Shown here: piece by piece, positions 11,146 through 21,405 of the stretch
Numbering within the stretch: position 1 is the first letter of the stretch
Layout: each line of letters starts with the position of its first letter
Assembly (NCBI RefSeq): GCF_024323335.1
Contig: NC_066581.1
Location: 293,952,536 to 294,016,535 of the forward strand
DNA from: Lathyrus oleraceus
Taxonomy: Eukaryota > Streptophyta > Magnoliopsida > Fabales > Fabaceae
Length of the DNA stretch: 64,000 nucleotides
Direction of reading: 5' to 3'
Made by a program: the position numbers and the translations under genes
Notes under the pieces: model-generated
Told to the model about the DNA's origin: nothing
What the model saw: the letters and a program-made list of their open reading frames with translations, nothing else
Databases searched by the model: none

Positions 11146-11803
11146 AGAAGAGTAGTAAGTGTGAGTTGCGTTGAGAAACAAGTATGAGTTCTAAGTTCCG
11201 CATTGCTTAAAAAAGTGGAGGTTGATCACTTTATAAGTGAGATGACCCATACACATATCACCTTAAGGTTTTGGGTGAATACGTGGTGTCTTTCTCACTT
11301 GTTTGGATGAGTCTTTGATCTTTAAGTGAATATTTGACCCAATGTGTATGTTTCCCACTCCTGATGACCCACCAATGGTAACAGAGCCTAATTCGAGTAT
11401 ATGATCAATTCCTTGTGTTTAAAAGTCTTCTTGACATGGTGGTCAAGCGGCGTATGCCGTTGTAGTGCCCATGAAGAGTAATGGTATCTGTCAATGAAGG
11501 TACAAACATGTGATTGAAAGAGCTTCCGCTTGAGGAGAAATATAATGGATAAACTCACACTTGATGGGGGAGGTTGTTAAGAAATAAGTGTGAGTTGTGT
11601 TGAGAAAAAAATATGAGTTCTAAGTCCCACATTGCTTAGAAAAGTGAAAGGTTAGCACTTTATAAGTGAGAGGACTCATACATCCACCACCTTAAGGTTT
11701 TTGATGAATATGTGATGTCTCTCTCAATTGTTTAGGTGAATCTTTGACCTTTAGATGAATGTTTGACCCAAGGTATATACTTTCTCCTCATGATAATCCA
11801 TCA
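11146..11803 (+). mobile_element. TRIM (terminal-repeat retrotransposon in miniature)
   Basis: The LTRs are about 11146-11374 (left end degraded) and 11575-11803 (229 bp). A PBS-like TGGTAACAGAGCC follows the left LTR at 11376 and a polypurine tract GATGGGGGAGG lies directly before the right LTR, which begins TGTTAAGAAATAAG. The roughly 200-bp interior has no coding capacity, as expected for a TRIM. It sits inside the leader of the copia-type unit whose LTR ends at 11075. Confidence 0.75.
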
Positions 11804-12734
11804 ATTGTGACACGTGCATGTATAATATATTTATTTTTGTTTGTGTATATTATTATCCATGGTATAAAATAATTTATAGACCATGTTACAAGGTTTGATA
11901 CTTTTTCAAACTCTTTTAAAGAAATAAGACTAACGAAATTTGTCTAAATTAATAAATGACAAAGTAACTATTTATATGGACTAACTAGTAAAATATTTAA
12001 ATTATTTTTCGATGAATTGAATTTGTTAAATTGATTTTGATTAAAAGTGAGTTAAAAGTAAAATATTTGTGTTTGGATACGTTTCTACAAAAGTGAATTG
12101 AAAACAAAACTAAAAATTTTTAACGTAAAAAACCTATTTAGACTTGAAAGGTATAAATCACAACTTTAAGTAGAATTAATTATGAAAAACACAATAGATT
12201 TTACTTCAGACCAATCGATCAATTTTAGATATTCAAAATCAATTTTACATGGTACAAACTCAATATCATACTAATATATATTTTGTTATGCGGTGAAAAA
12301 AATTATTTTTGAGTAAATTGATTATGTAAATTTGATTCTAGTTAATTGTGAGTTAAATGTAAAATGATATATATTTTTTTAATAATATTAAGTCAACAAT
12401 CAACTTTAATATAAAAATTATATCTATATTAAAAATCTACAAACTTTAACTTTAATTAAAAATAATTTTTGAGATATAATCAATTATACTTAAAAAAAAA
12501 TCAAACATCTCAAAATCATTTAAAAATCAATTCAACTCCCTTTCTCTTTTTTTTCAAACCTAAACCAAAAATTCATTATTCTTTTATGATCTTGGTAACA
12601 GAAATATTATCTTCTAAATTTTGTATTAATTTTAATAAAAATATATAACTAATTCGTTTTCAATACAAACTTTTATAATTGAGGCAGACACAAGTTAACA
12701 TTAACATTCTTTTAAACTCAACATGAATCTATAG
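11804..12734. other. AT-rich DNA, possibly old MITE sequence
   Basis: No gene seen. Two diverged copies of a block with GTGAGTTAAA(A/T)GTAAAAT lie near 12050 and 12350, which may be ends or a duplication of an old non-autonomous element. The sequence is too degraded to classify. Confidence 0.5.
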
Positions 12735-12850
12735 ATTTTTTTTTAAATAACTATATTTTTCAATTTAAATTCTTAAATAATATATTTTTCAAATTAACTA
12801 CGGAAATAACCACATTTTATTACTTATGCGCCAGTTGAACTAACACATCT
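12735..12850 (+). repeat. Left terminal inverted repeat of MULE 2
   Basis: Pairs with 17216-17330 in inverted orientation; see the element entry. Confidence 0.8.
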
Positions 12851-12857
12851 ATTATCC

Positions 12858-13056
12858 AATCAAAAGGAGGCGTCCTAGCCATTGGCACATGCATCGTGTC
12901 ATGCATGTGAAGACGTCACATGCAATGACGCATGCATGTGAAGGCGCCACATGCATTAGCGCATGCATGTAGCAATGTGAGTGTGTGTCACATGCATTGG
13001 CGCATGCATGTAGCCATGTGCGTGTGTGCGTCCAAAGCAATGACGCATGCATGTGC
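12858..13056. repeat. GCGCATGCATGT motif array in MULE 2
   Basis: About five spaced copies of (A/G)CGCATGCATGT(G/A), each followed by GGCGCC- or GTGTGTC-type text and ACATGCA. A diverged set recurs near the right end (17070-17200). Similar in layout to the GGCGCC array of MULE 1 but different in sequence. Confidence 0.75.
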
Positions 13057-13063
13057 ACTGATC

Positions 13064-13071
13064 TATAAATA
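13064..13071 (+). promoter_or_regulatory. TATA box for the small ORF
   Basis: TATAAATA lies 94 bp before the ATG at 13158, with a pyrimidine-rich leader between. Confidence 0.5.
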
Positions 13072-13157
13072 CATAACATTTTCCCCATATTTTTTCACAC
13101 AATTTGTTACTCTCATTCCATTTTCCTTCAATCTCCTTCAATTTTATTTTCTTTAAA

Positions 13158-13457
13158 ATGTCTGTATATTCATATATTCACAAGAAAAATTCCGATTTAA
13201 TCTTTTCAGTAGCGCAGTCTCCGATAAAGATCCGAGTTTGGAATATAGATACGTTCAAACGTCTTAACAGGACCTTGAACCATTAGTTAGATGACGAAAT
13301 TACAGAGAGTGAAAGGATCAGAAGAATTCAATGGCTTAATACCACGTCCAATCAAAATGGAGAAGTTCGTTTATGGGTGAATATTAAGACTGACAAAGAC
13401 GTTCACATGATGATGTATACTCCTTACAAAGTTGTTTTGATGTTTGTAATGACATAG
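13158..13457 (+). pseudogene. Small MULE-carried ORF of unknown function, one internal stop
   Basis: ATG at 13158 opens a 100-codon frame (stop at 13455) interrupted only by TAG at 13284. The text before and after the stop reads as a normal protein (MSVYSYIHKKNSDLIFS; later ERIRRIQWLN and VHMMMYTPYK). I recognise no domain. It has its own TATA box and leader just inside the left inverted repeat and converges on the transposase gene, so it probably forms a third gene of this MULE type. The stop could be a CAG or TGG one transition away. Confidence 0.45.
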
Positions 13458-13484
13458 TTATGTTGTTGTAATCGTATAATTATC

Positions 13485-13578
13485 CTGTTTATGTGTTGTA
13501 TTTGTTAGTGATGGTATTTTATTTGTTGTAGTTTGTTGTGTTGCTGTTTATGTGTTGTATTTGTTTGTGATGGTATTT
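13485..13578. repeat. 35-bp duplicated block, 59 bp apart, in the small ORF 3' region
   Basis: The block beginning CTGTTTATGTGTTGTATTTG occurs at 13485 and 13544 with small differences. It lies between the convergent small ORF and the transposase and is GT-rich, as plant 3' UTRs often are. Confidence 0.8.
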
Positions 13579-13644
13579 CCTCACAAAGTTATCATATGAA
13601 ATGAATGATGTTTTTAATATAAAGCAAAAAAGTTACAATTAAAA

Positions 13645-14640
13645 TTATCGTATTGTGTTTGTTCCAACACTGGGACAATTAGTACGATTATGACCAGACT
13701 GACGATATGAGCTACATAATCTAACCATTTTATTCGTCGTATCCATTTCGGTTCGAATACGGGTGCTGTTTGGGCGACCCTTTTTCTTTCTTCGCATCAT
13801 TTCATTGTACTAGAGAATGTCCCCTTGATCTACAAGTCAGTAATTCTCTTTTGCTACCACTGAAAAGCTAATTTTGTAAACATTACAAATGCTTATGACT
13901 TTGTAAACGTCGGATAGTAAGTCGGGTGGATCCCGTCGAACCTTTGAACATGCCGCTATGACATGAGAGTAGGGCATACAAAAGGCTTGAAACTTTCTGC
14001 AGTCGCACCAACCTCTATCTAATTCCACTCGATAGTGTCCCGTCGACATGCTTTCATTGCGATCTATGGACTCAACAACACTGTACGAACCTTTAGTACA
14101 GTCAAACACTGTGACCACATGTGTGTTAGCTTTGACAACTTCCTCTTTAATGAATTTCATTGAAGCATCACTGAACAACTGCCCATATTGTAACATTGAA
14201 CTCCATTTGGAACGTCTGGTCTCAAACATCGCCCATAGCCTGAAATAGGTTGCTTGAACTAAAGCCGTTATAGGTAGGTTTCAGATGGCTTTGAAGACAG
14301 AGCTCATTGATTCCACAAGATTTGTTTTCATGTGACCCCAATGTTGAACATTTGCGTATGCCCTAGTCCACTTCTCCAATGGAATATTGTCGATCCATCT
14401 TACTGCATCTGCGTTTGACAATCAGATGTCTTCGCGGTAGTGTTTGAAAGAAGGTTCTGTTAATGCATACCCTGTATTGACAACCTTCTTCCGCAATGTT
14501 TTGTCTTTGATCTCCCACATGAAATTTTGAGAGATATGTCTAATGCAGTAGACACGCGTCGACGAAAGATCCTGCCAACCATTATCAATATTTTTGTAGG
14601 CACTTACTATTGAAGGGTGTCAGTCTGAGATCAAACATAA
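13645..14640 (-). pseudogene. MULE transposase, C-terminal half, with five in-frame stops
   Basis: Read on the minus strand from about 14640 to the stop at 13645. It starts in the middle of the catalytic domain (LISD, then a stop where family members have Arg, then HPSIVSAY), continues through RWIDNIPLEKW and the SWIM zinc finger (CDCRKFQAFCMPYSHVIAAC at about 14030-13970), then GRPNSTRIRTEMDTTNK and a C-terminal zinc knuckle in which the second Cys is Tyr (CSSYRQSGHNRTNC). The frame holds throughout; the only lesions are five stops. The N-terminal half and the expected promoter are missing: the sequence runs at 14640 straight into the leader of the PMD gene, so an internal deletion has joined them. 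Confidence 0.85.
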
Positions 14641-14740
14641 GTTAGGCTGAGAAGCAACGTACAATCATAGGTTTTTTAGGAACACTCATCCCATCTGCAA
14701 CACTCAACCTATCTGTAACACTCAACCTCTCTGCAACAAT

Positions 14741-16965
14741 ATGTCTCTATTGACTATGGGTGATGAACATCGAGAAACAATCTATAATATTGCGACATTT
14801 GTATATTATTACTTAATCTATATTGTTTATTACTTATTCTTATTTCCTAACAAAATGTCTCTATTGTTTATTACTTATTTTTACTTATTTTTACTTATGT
14901 TTTATTAGGACCCAAAGAGATTTCGATGTCGTGTACATGAATATGTACCACACGGTCCTTTGATAGAACCATATATTTGAGGATGCGATTTTGGTAATCT
15001 ACTCAACATAGTCTCATACTCAGTTGACTACAAATTTATTCTTGCTTTGTTAGAAAGATGAAGACCCGAGACCTACACATTTCACCTTCCTTTCGATGAG
15101 TGTACCATTACACTTGAGGAAGCCTACATATTGTTAGGTCTACGTATCGATGGTAAGATCGTAAATGGTAGAGTTAACCAAGATAACTCTATATGCGATG
15201 AATTGTTGTGTGCCTCTTTGTGTGAAGACACAACTACGAGAGAGACTTTTGGTCAATCTAGAGGTCAAGGTATTAATTTTAAATATATTAAAAAATATTA
15301 TTCAAATATAACATTAAACGAAGAATCTACCGAGTATGAAAAGATAATTAAAGCTTGGTGTTATATTATGATTTTATTTGGTAATTTTTTATTTCCTAAA
15401 AGTACTGGTAATACGGTAAATATTATGTATTTTCCGTTGTTACGAAACATAAATAAAGTAGACACATATAGTTGTGGTTCAACTGTTTTGTCCCATCTAT
15501 ATAGTTCATTGTGTAAAAATACCAAAAAATACTTGTACGTTTTATTCTTACGCCTATTTGCTACAAGCATGAGATTGGTCAAGACTTCCGTCACTCGCCC
15601 CAGTCAACGACAAACCATTCACATTCCCCTATGCAATAAAGTAAGTTTATATTTAATCTTCTAATTTATTAGACTTTATACTACAACTAACTATAACTAA
15701 TATATTTTCAATCTTTTCGATCTAGGTGGTCAGTTAAAGGGATGAACTACAACAGGTGTCCCAAACACGCTGTAGTAGTCTATCGCAATCTTTTAGACCA
15801 TATTGGACCAGACGATGTATTACTACTAAATAACTCTACATTTGATTTTCAAAAAAATTATCCAATTACATATCCTCTAATCATGTCATATTCTTGTACA
15901 GTTTATCTGGAGACTGTATCTGGGTCTTGATCATTAGGTTAACCATGATGATGTTGCAGTTTGGACAACAAAAACACCAATTATCCGATTCACTACTATG
16001 GAGATGCACCAGAGTGACCGTGTAAAACTGCAGTTCGACATGCAACAACAAATTCTAGAACCTCCGACGTGTTTGGGAGATTGACATCAATAAAGAGTCG
16101 ATGACCAATGGGATTATTCCGATTGGAGAGACTTTGCAAAAGAGATGTGTCATCATTAGAGGAATCAACAACACCACATTTTAAACGAACTAGTCATACA
16201 TGGTGCTATACCAACTCAACATTATATGACATGGTTTAGGTCGTTTACAACGCCACCGTTTGTGTCTGAGCCAAAGTATTTGATTGATCCACGCCAACGA
16301 GCTTCGTCATCAAACGGCCAACAATAAATCCCCGCCCAAGAACAATGTCAACCCACCCAAACCCAACGACCAACCTCACACCATCACCTTACCATATACA
16401 CCCAACCACCAAACACTTAACCTCGCAACCAATTCATGCCACACACCCAAACTCAAAACCAAAAATCAATCCCTAACCACCAACAACCATATGCAGCCAC
16501 CACAACAGTCTATAGCCCAAATGGTTCATACGATTCAGCGTCATGCCATCGCAACCCCCCACTAATGAACATCCAAACATCCCATCGCCACGACACCCAA
16601 CCGTTGTTTGACTTTAGTACACCACAAGAACCATTGCTTCATTTTCAAAACGATTAAATGTCCCGATTCGGGCAACCATACCGTCTATAATCCATCCAAC
16701 TACAACGATCCAACTACGACAACATGGACACCCAATTCAATTACGGAAGCGTCGGTGGCGACAACCCCCTAACTATTGGGGAGAAATGATGACAAATCTA
16801 TCAAATACCGCTGAATCTTCCATCCGACCTTCACACCAGCCACCATTGCATCATGTCAGCACTCAAAGACCCCAAACACCTCAGGGAAATCGCGGGAGAC
16901 CCCGAAGACAAGCAAACACACCTGAATGTGGAATAAGGGGGCGTTTCAATCGGGAGGGTAATTGA
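14741..16965 (+). pseudogene. PMD (MAIN-like) pseudogene of MULE 2
   Basis: Exon 1 is 14741-14800 (MSLLTMGDEHRE); intron to 14908; exon 2 is 14909-15640, with ALLER then TGA where PMD proteins have Trp (15059), then RPETYTFHLP, ITLEEAYILLGL and LSHLYSSLCKNT; next exon from about 15726 (WSVKGMNYNRCP) and a last exon from about 15900 with FTTMEMHQSDRVKLQFDM. The C-terminal part is Q/P/T rich and ends with GNRGRPRRQA near 16900 and a stop at 16963. In-frame stops also occur at 14978 and at six or so points in the last exon; nearly all are one transition from CAA, CAG, CGA or TGG. Exon lengths and intron positions match PMD gene 1. Confidence 0.85.
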
Positions 16966-17215
16966 TTTTCTTGTCAATTGTTATGTATTTGAACTTTATA
17001 TTATAATATTATTTTTTATTTAAATATTTATTTTAATTATTTATAAATATATAAAAAAATATGCTTAGTGCATGCGCCACATACATTGTCACATACACTG
17101 ATGTAGTGTATTCATGTGACTTCAAGGCATGCATGCGCCCAACCAAATGACACATATGCTCATTTGCAATGCATGTATGCGCCCTACCAAGTGGCGTCTG
17201 TGTTTATTGGAAATT

Positions 17216-17330
17216 AGATGCGTCAGTTCAACTGACGCATACGTAATGAAATGTAATTATTTCCATAATTATTTTAAAAAGTAGATTATTTTAGAATTTA
17301 AATTAAAAATGGTGGTTATTTAAAAAAAAA
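17216..17330 (-). repeat. Right terminal inverted repeat of MULE 2
   Basis: Pairs with 12735-12850. The 17040-17215 stretch inside it holds diverged motif-array copies (GCATGCGCC, GGCGTCTGTG). Confidence 0.8.
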
Positions 17331-17344
17331 TAATTCTAAATCCA

Positions 17345-17671
17345 TATCATTATAATACTAATTAATTAATTAATAATAAATTACAGTAATCCAAAACCAG
17401 ATCATGAGGATAATCAGATCCTGCATTTCCCCCTCTATTCTTTCACATCTCACTCAACTCTTAAATCCTCTCTCATTCTCATCCAAAAACAAAACCTCTA
17501 ACAACACTTCATACAGACCAAATATCTCACACCCACAGACAAACACAGATACTGACACCCAAATTAATCCAGTTTACACATTTTCTAATTCCCTCAATAA
17601 AAAAAAACGATTTTGATATCAAAATCGAATAGCCAAATGGCTTATTAATCAGATCCATCTTCTTCTTCAAA
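17345..17671 (+). promoter_or_regulatory. Promoter and 5' UTR of the QUA3-like gene
   Basis: Between the MULE end and the ATG is an AT-rich patch (TAATTAATTAATTAA at 17360) and then a C/T- and CA-rich leader from about 17425, as in many plant 5' UTRs. No consensus TATA box stands out. Because the MULE ends at about 17330, the distal promoter must lie within or beyond the transposon. Confidence 0.5.
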
Positions 17672-20600
17672 ATGGGTCACCCCAATTTCCCACCTTGGAA
17701 GCGCACAAACACTCGTCAATGGCGTCTCCTAGACCTCATTTCCATTGCTTTCTTTTCCTTACTCTTTCTCTTCTTTGTTCTCTTTTACACCACCCTTGGT
17801 GGCCGCCGGGTAGTCGGTCCATCTACCATCGACCCGCAACAGCGCACTCGCATTGTGGTGGCGATCGAGGAGGGGATGCCAAATGGGAAGATCATTGAGG
17901 CTTGTCCTGCTAGTGAGGCGGACCACATGCCGTGTGAGGATCCTAGACGGAATAGTCAGCTCAGTAGGGAGATGAACTACTATAGGGAAAGACATTGTCC
18001 TCTGCCGGAGGAGACAGCACTCTGCTTGATTCCGCCGCCTAAGGGGTACCGGATCCCGGTGCCGTGGCCAGAAAGCATGCACAAGGTTTAGTGTTAATTC
18101 ATTGCTTTGTTTAGATATTGTTAAAAGAATGTTAAGTTGGTAATGTTTGTTTGCTTGTTATGCCATTAAGTAGTGATTTTGGGTAAAGTAAGAAGTATGA
18201 GCTTTTTTAAGCATTAGGATATTTGTATAAGTGGTGCCTTGTTATCTGAAATTTGGAGGGAGATATTGTGTTTGGCGAAGGACTTAGCAGCTTGCTTTTG
18301 TGGATTTTGAGTTTAAAATGACATGGAGGTTATGGTTTTAAATTGCGGTTGCAGGTGTTGTGATTGTGCTCATTGCGGTTGATGCGATGCACATTACGGC
18401 CATTGCAGCATGAATTTTAATTGTGAGGTGTGGGAAATATCCGGTTAAAAAACAAAGACTTGATGTTAAGTTTTTTTCGTTATATAGGAAGTAAACTGAT
18501 TTTTTGGATTCTGAAAATTTGAATTTTGATGAAACATGAGCGAAATTGTCTGATGTGATTTCTAAACTTCTAATAGCGGTCAGACGCATGGTTTTAAGAT
18601 GCATGGTACAACTAGGGTTCGATGCGGTTGCGGAGGCTACCGCAATTGCAGTTGTGGACTGCAATTTAAAACCATGATAGAGGTGTGTGTTTGGGATTGA
18701 AGTTATTGATACCTAGTTTGCAGTGTGATGAAACTGAGATGAGCCGAGAGGCCAAATTAGAATGCAGTTTGGAATGCAATAAAATTGAGAAAGAGGTGAT
18801 AGACACAACGAATGATAAGAGAGGATATTAATCCATTCATGCATCTATTTTTGGAATGTTACTTATATTTGTCACTCTTTTATCTATATGTATAAAAGCA
18901 TTAATAATATATTCTGTACAGATATGGCATAGCAACATGCCACACAACAAGATTGCTGATAGGAAGGGCCACCAAGGATGGATGAAACGAGAAGGTCAAC
19001 ACTTTTTATTCCCCGGCGGCGGTACAATGTTTCCAGATGGAGCAGAGCAATATATCGAAAAACTCAGTCAATACATTCCCATAAAGGGAGGTGCTCTGAG
19101 GACTGCACTTGACATGGGGTGTGGGGTAAGAGATATTTTCCTGTTTTCTTTTTAGGTCTTGCTACAATTTATCCAGTGTCCGTGTCTGGATTCCCGTTTC
19201 GTAGGAATTTATCACCGCTTAACATTTGAATTCATACCATTTTTCTACAGGTTGCTAGTTTTGGAGGATATTTACTAGCTCAAAACATTTTAGCTATGTC
19301 TTTTGCTCCAAGAGATTCACATAAATCACAGATACAATTTGCCTTGGAAAGAGGAATACCGGCTTTTGTCGCTATGCTTGGGACTCGAAGACTGCCATTT
19401 CCTGCATTTGGATTTGACTTAGTTCATTGTTCTCGGTGTTTGATCCCATTTACAGCCTACAGTAAGTTCTGCATCACAACTCACTTTACAGATATCTTCA
19501 ATTTTTCTACTTGCTTATCACTTCCTTATGCAGTAAAATTTTCCATGCAGATGCAACTTATTTCCTTGAAGTAGATAGATTACTTCGCCCTGGTGGATAT
19601 CTAGTAATCTCCGGTCCGCCTGTTCGGTGGCCTAAACAAGAAAAAGAATGGTCAGATCTCCAGGCTGTTGCAAAAACCTTGTGTTATGAACAGATTACTG
19701 TAGATGGTAACACTGCAATCTGGAAGAAGCCGGCCGGAGATTCGTGTCTTCCTAACCAAAATGAATTTGGTCTCGAGTTATGTGATGATTCCGGTGACTT
19801 AAGTCAAGCTTGGTAATTTCCAGCATACTATTGCTAGTTTGAGTTACTTTTCTGTTTATTATCCTTGCATCTCTTCTTGCCTTGTCTAGTGAATTCTAAC
19901 ATTGTTAAAATATCTCTTATTGATTAATTACATTGAGTTGTGAAACTAAGTTGATCAATTTTGTAGGTACTTTAAATTGAAGAAATGTGTAAGTAGTACA
20001 TCATCTATCAAAGGAGATTATGCAATTGGAACAATTCCAAAATGGCCAATGAGGCTAACTGCCGCACCTTTGAGATCCACTCTCCTGAAAACCGGTGTTG
20101 ATGTATACGAGGCCGACACTAAGCAGTGGGCGAGGAGGGTTGCGCACTATAAAAATTCTCTGAACATAAAGTTGGGGACTCCATCGATACGCAACATCAT
20201 GGACATGAATGCTTTGTATGGAGGTTTTGCAGCTGCCTTAAAATCTGATCCCGTGTGGGTAATGAATGTAGTTCCGGCTCAAAAGCCACCTACTCTTGAT
20301 GCGATCTTTGACAGAGGCCTTATTGGGGTCTATCATGATTGGTGAGTTTTTGCTTAAAGCCTCCCTTTTTCTTTGTTGACATGATTAAAAGTAAGATATG
20401 TTGTGGAAATTTCATGCATTGCAATGATAATGGATATATTTTCTCGGTTATATTGTTCGCAGGTGTGAACCTTTTTCAACATACCCTCGAACATATGATC
20501 TGATCCATGTGGTTAGCATTGAATCGCTTATTAAAGATCCAGCTTCTGGTAAAACCAGGTATTTTTCTTGCTTAACTGCTTATATGATATCATACCCTCC

Positions 20601-20943
20601 GGTATCCTAAGCTCTTAATCTATCGATTTAAGAGATCTTTTTATTGGATCAAGACTTGTGACTTTACAGATCTCGATGAATTGATCGAATTCCTAGATAA
20701 AAAACTTTTCCCATTTATTGTTTACAACATTGCAGATGCAACATTGTTGATTTGATGGTGGAAATTGACCGCATATTGCGGCCAGAGGGAACCATTGTGG
20801 TGAGAGATGCTCCTGAAGTAATCGACAAAGTAGCTCGCATTGCTCATTCAGTGAGGTGGAAGCCGACCATTTACGATAAAGAACCTGACTCACACAACAG
20901 CGAAAAAATTCTAGTTTTGACCAAGACATTCTGGAAGCTCTAA
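17672..20943 (+). CDS. QUA3: QUA3-type pectin methyltransferase (PMT13 family)
   Basis: Seven coding exons: 17672-18085, 18922-19125, 19251-19461, 19551-19812, 19967-20341, 20463-20558, 20736-20943. All introns are GT-AG and the phases close to give 589 residues, near the roughly 600 of Arabidopsis QUA3. Residues 21-42 form one membrane anchor after a short basic tail, so it is a Golgi type II protein. The methyltransferase region has [20 protein letters not shown], a SAM-binding motif [14 protein letters not shown] across the exon 2/3 junction, [26 protein letters not shown], and a second half with [33 protein letters not shown] and [12 protein letters not shown]. The family is thought to methylesterify homogalacturonan; activity is inferred. 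No lesion is seen. A MITE lies in intron 1 and a MULE abuts the promoter. Confidence 0.92.
18331..18678. mobile_element. MITE in intron 1 of QUA3-like gene
   Basis: The ends are inverted: ATGGTTTTAAATTGCGGT at the left pairs with ACTGCAATTTAAAACCAT at the right. The interior is rich in GCAATTGCGG-type words and has no coding capacity. Flanks TGGAGGT and TAGAGGT could be a 7-8 bp target duplication with one mismatch, which would suit a hAT-type MITE. Confidence 0.65.
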
Positions 20944-21405
20944 TTCTCATCCCAATTACATATGTGTAATTAAGGTAAAATTCCTTTGATTGTCCAGTGG
21001 TGGTGTCAAAGATATATCTTTCTTTGCATCAAAGAGAAGCAGTCTTGTAACTTGGTCATGTAAAGAAGACTGTAAAGTTAGGGAATGGCAAAAAATGGAA
21101 AACTTGTGCAGTTCATGTGGAGAGCATATATGTGTTCATTATATTTTCTCTTAGCTTCATGGATGAATTGTAATTCAATTTTTTTTATTTAACATTACTT
21201 ATTCATTGAGAAAAAAGAGTTAATCATAATTCTAATCCAGCTATATTTTGCAGTTTTTGTTCTATTTTTTCTTCTCATTATTATTATTATTATTATTATT
21301 ATTTTTATTTTATTTTTAATAATAATTATTTATCATTATTTTTCTCTTTCATCTGATGGATATATGAGATGATTTACACTAATTGTTGAGAAAGTATTCT
21401 AGACA
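20944..21405 (+). other. 3' UTR and downstream region of QUA3-like gene
   Basis: T-rich sequence after the stop, probably 3' UTR to about 21200. An (ATT)n microsatellite of about nine units lies at 21278-21304. No other gene seen. Confidence 0.5.

Larger units (their letters stand above)
12735..17330. mobile_element. MULE 2, complete by its inverted repeats
   Basis: 12735-12850 and 17216-17330 are inverted repeats of about 115 bp at roughly 80% identity by eye, including TATGCG(C/T)CAGTTGAACT near the inner ends and poly-T followed by AAATAAC at the outer ends. Inside, left to right: motif array, small ORF (+), 3' half of a transposase (-), PMD pseudogene (+), motif array. No clean 9-bp target duplication is visible because the outer ends merge into A/T runs. 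The right end lies only about 340 bp upstream of the QUA3 start codon. Confidence 0.8.

Noticed and set aside
18338..18664. 108-codon minus-strand ORF in intron 1
   Set aside because: Product of the MITE's GCAATTGCGG-type repeats.
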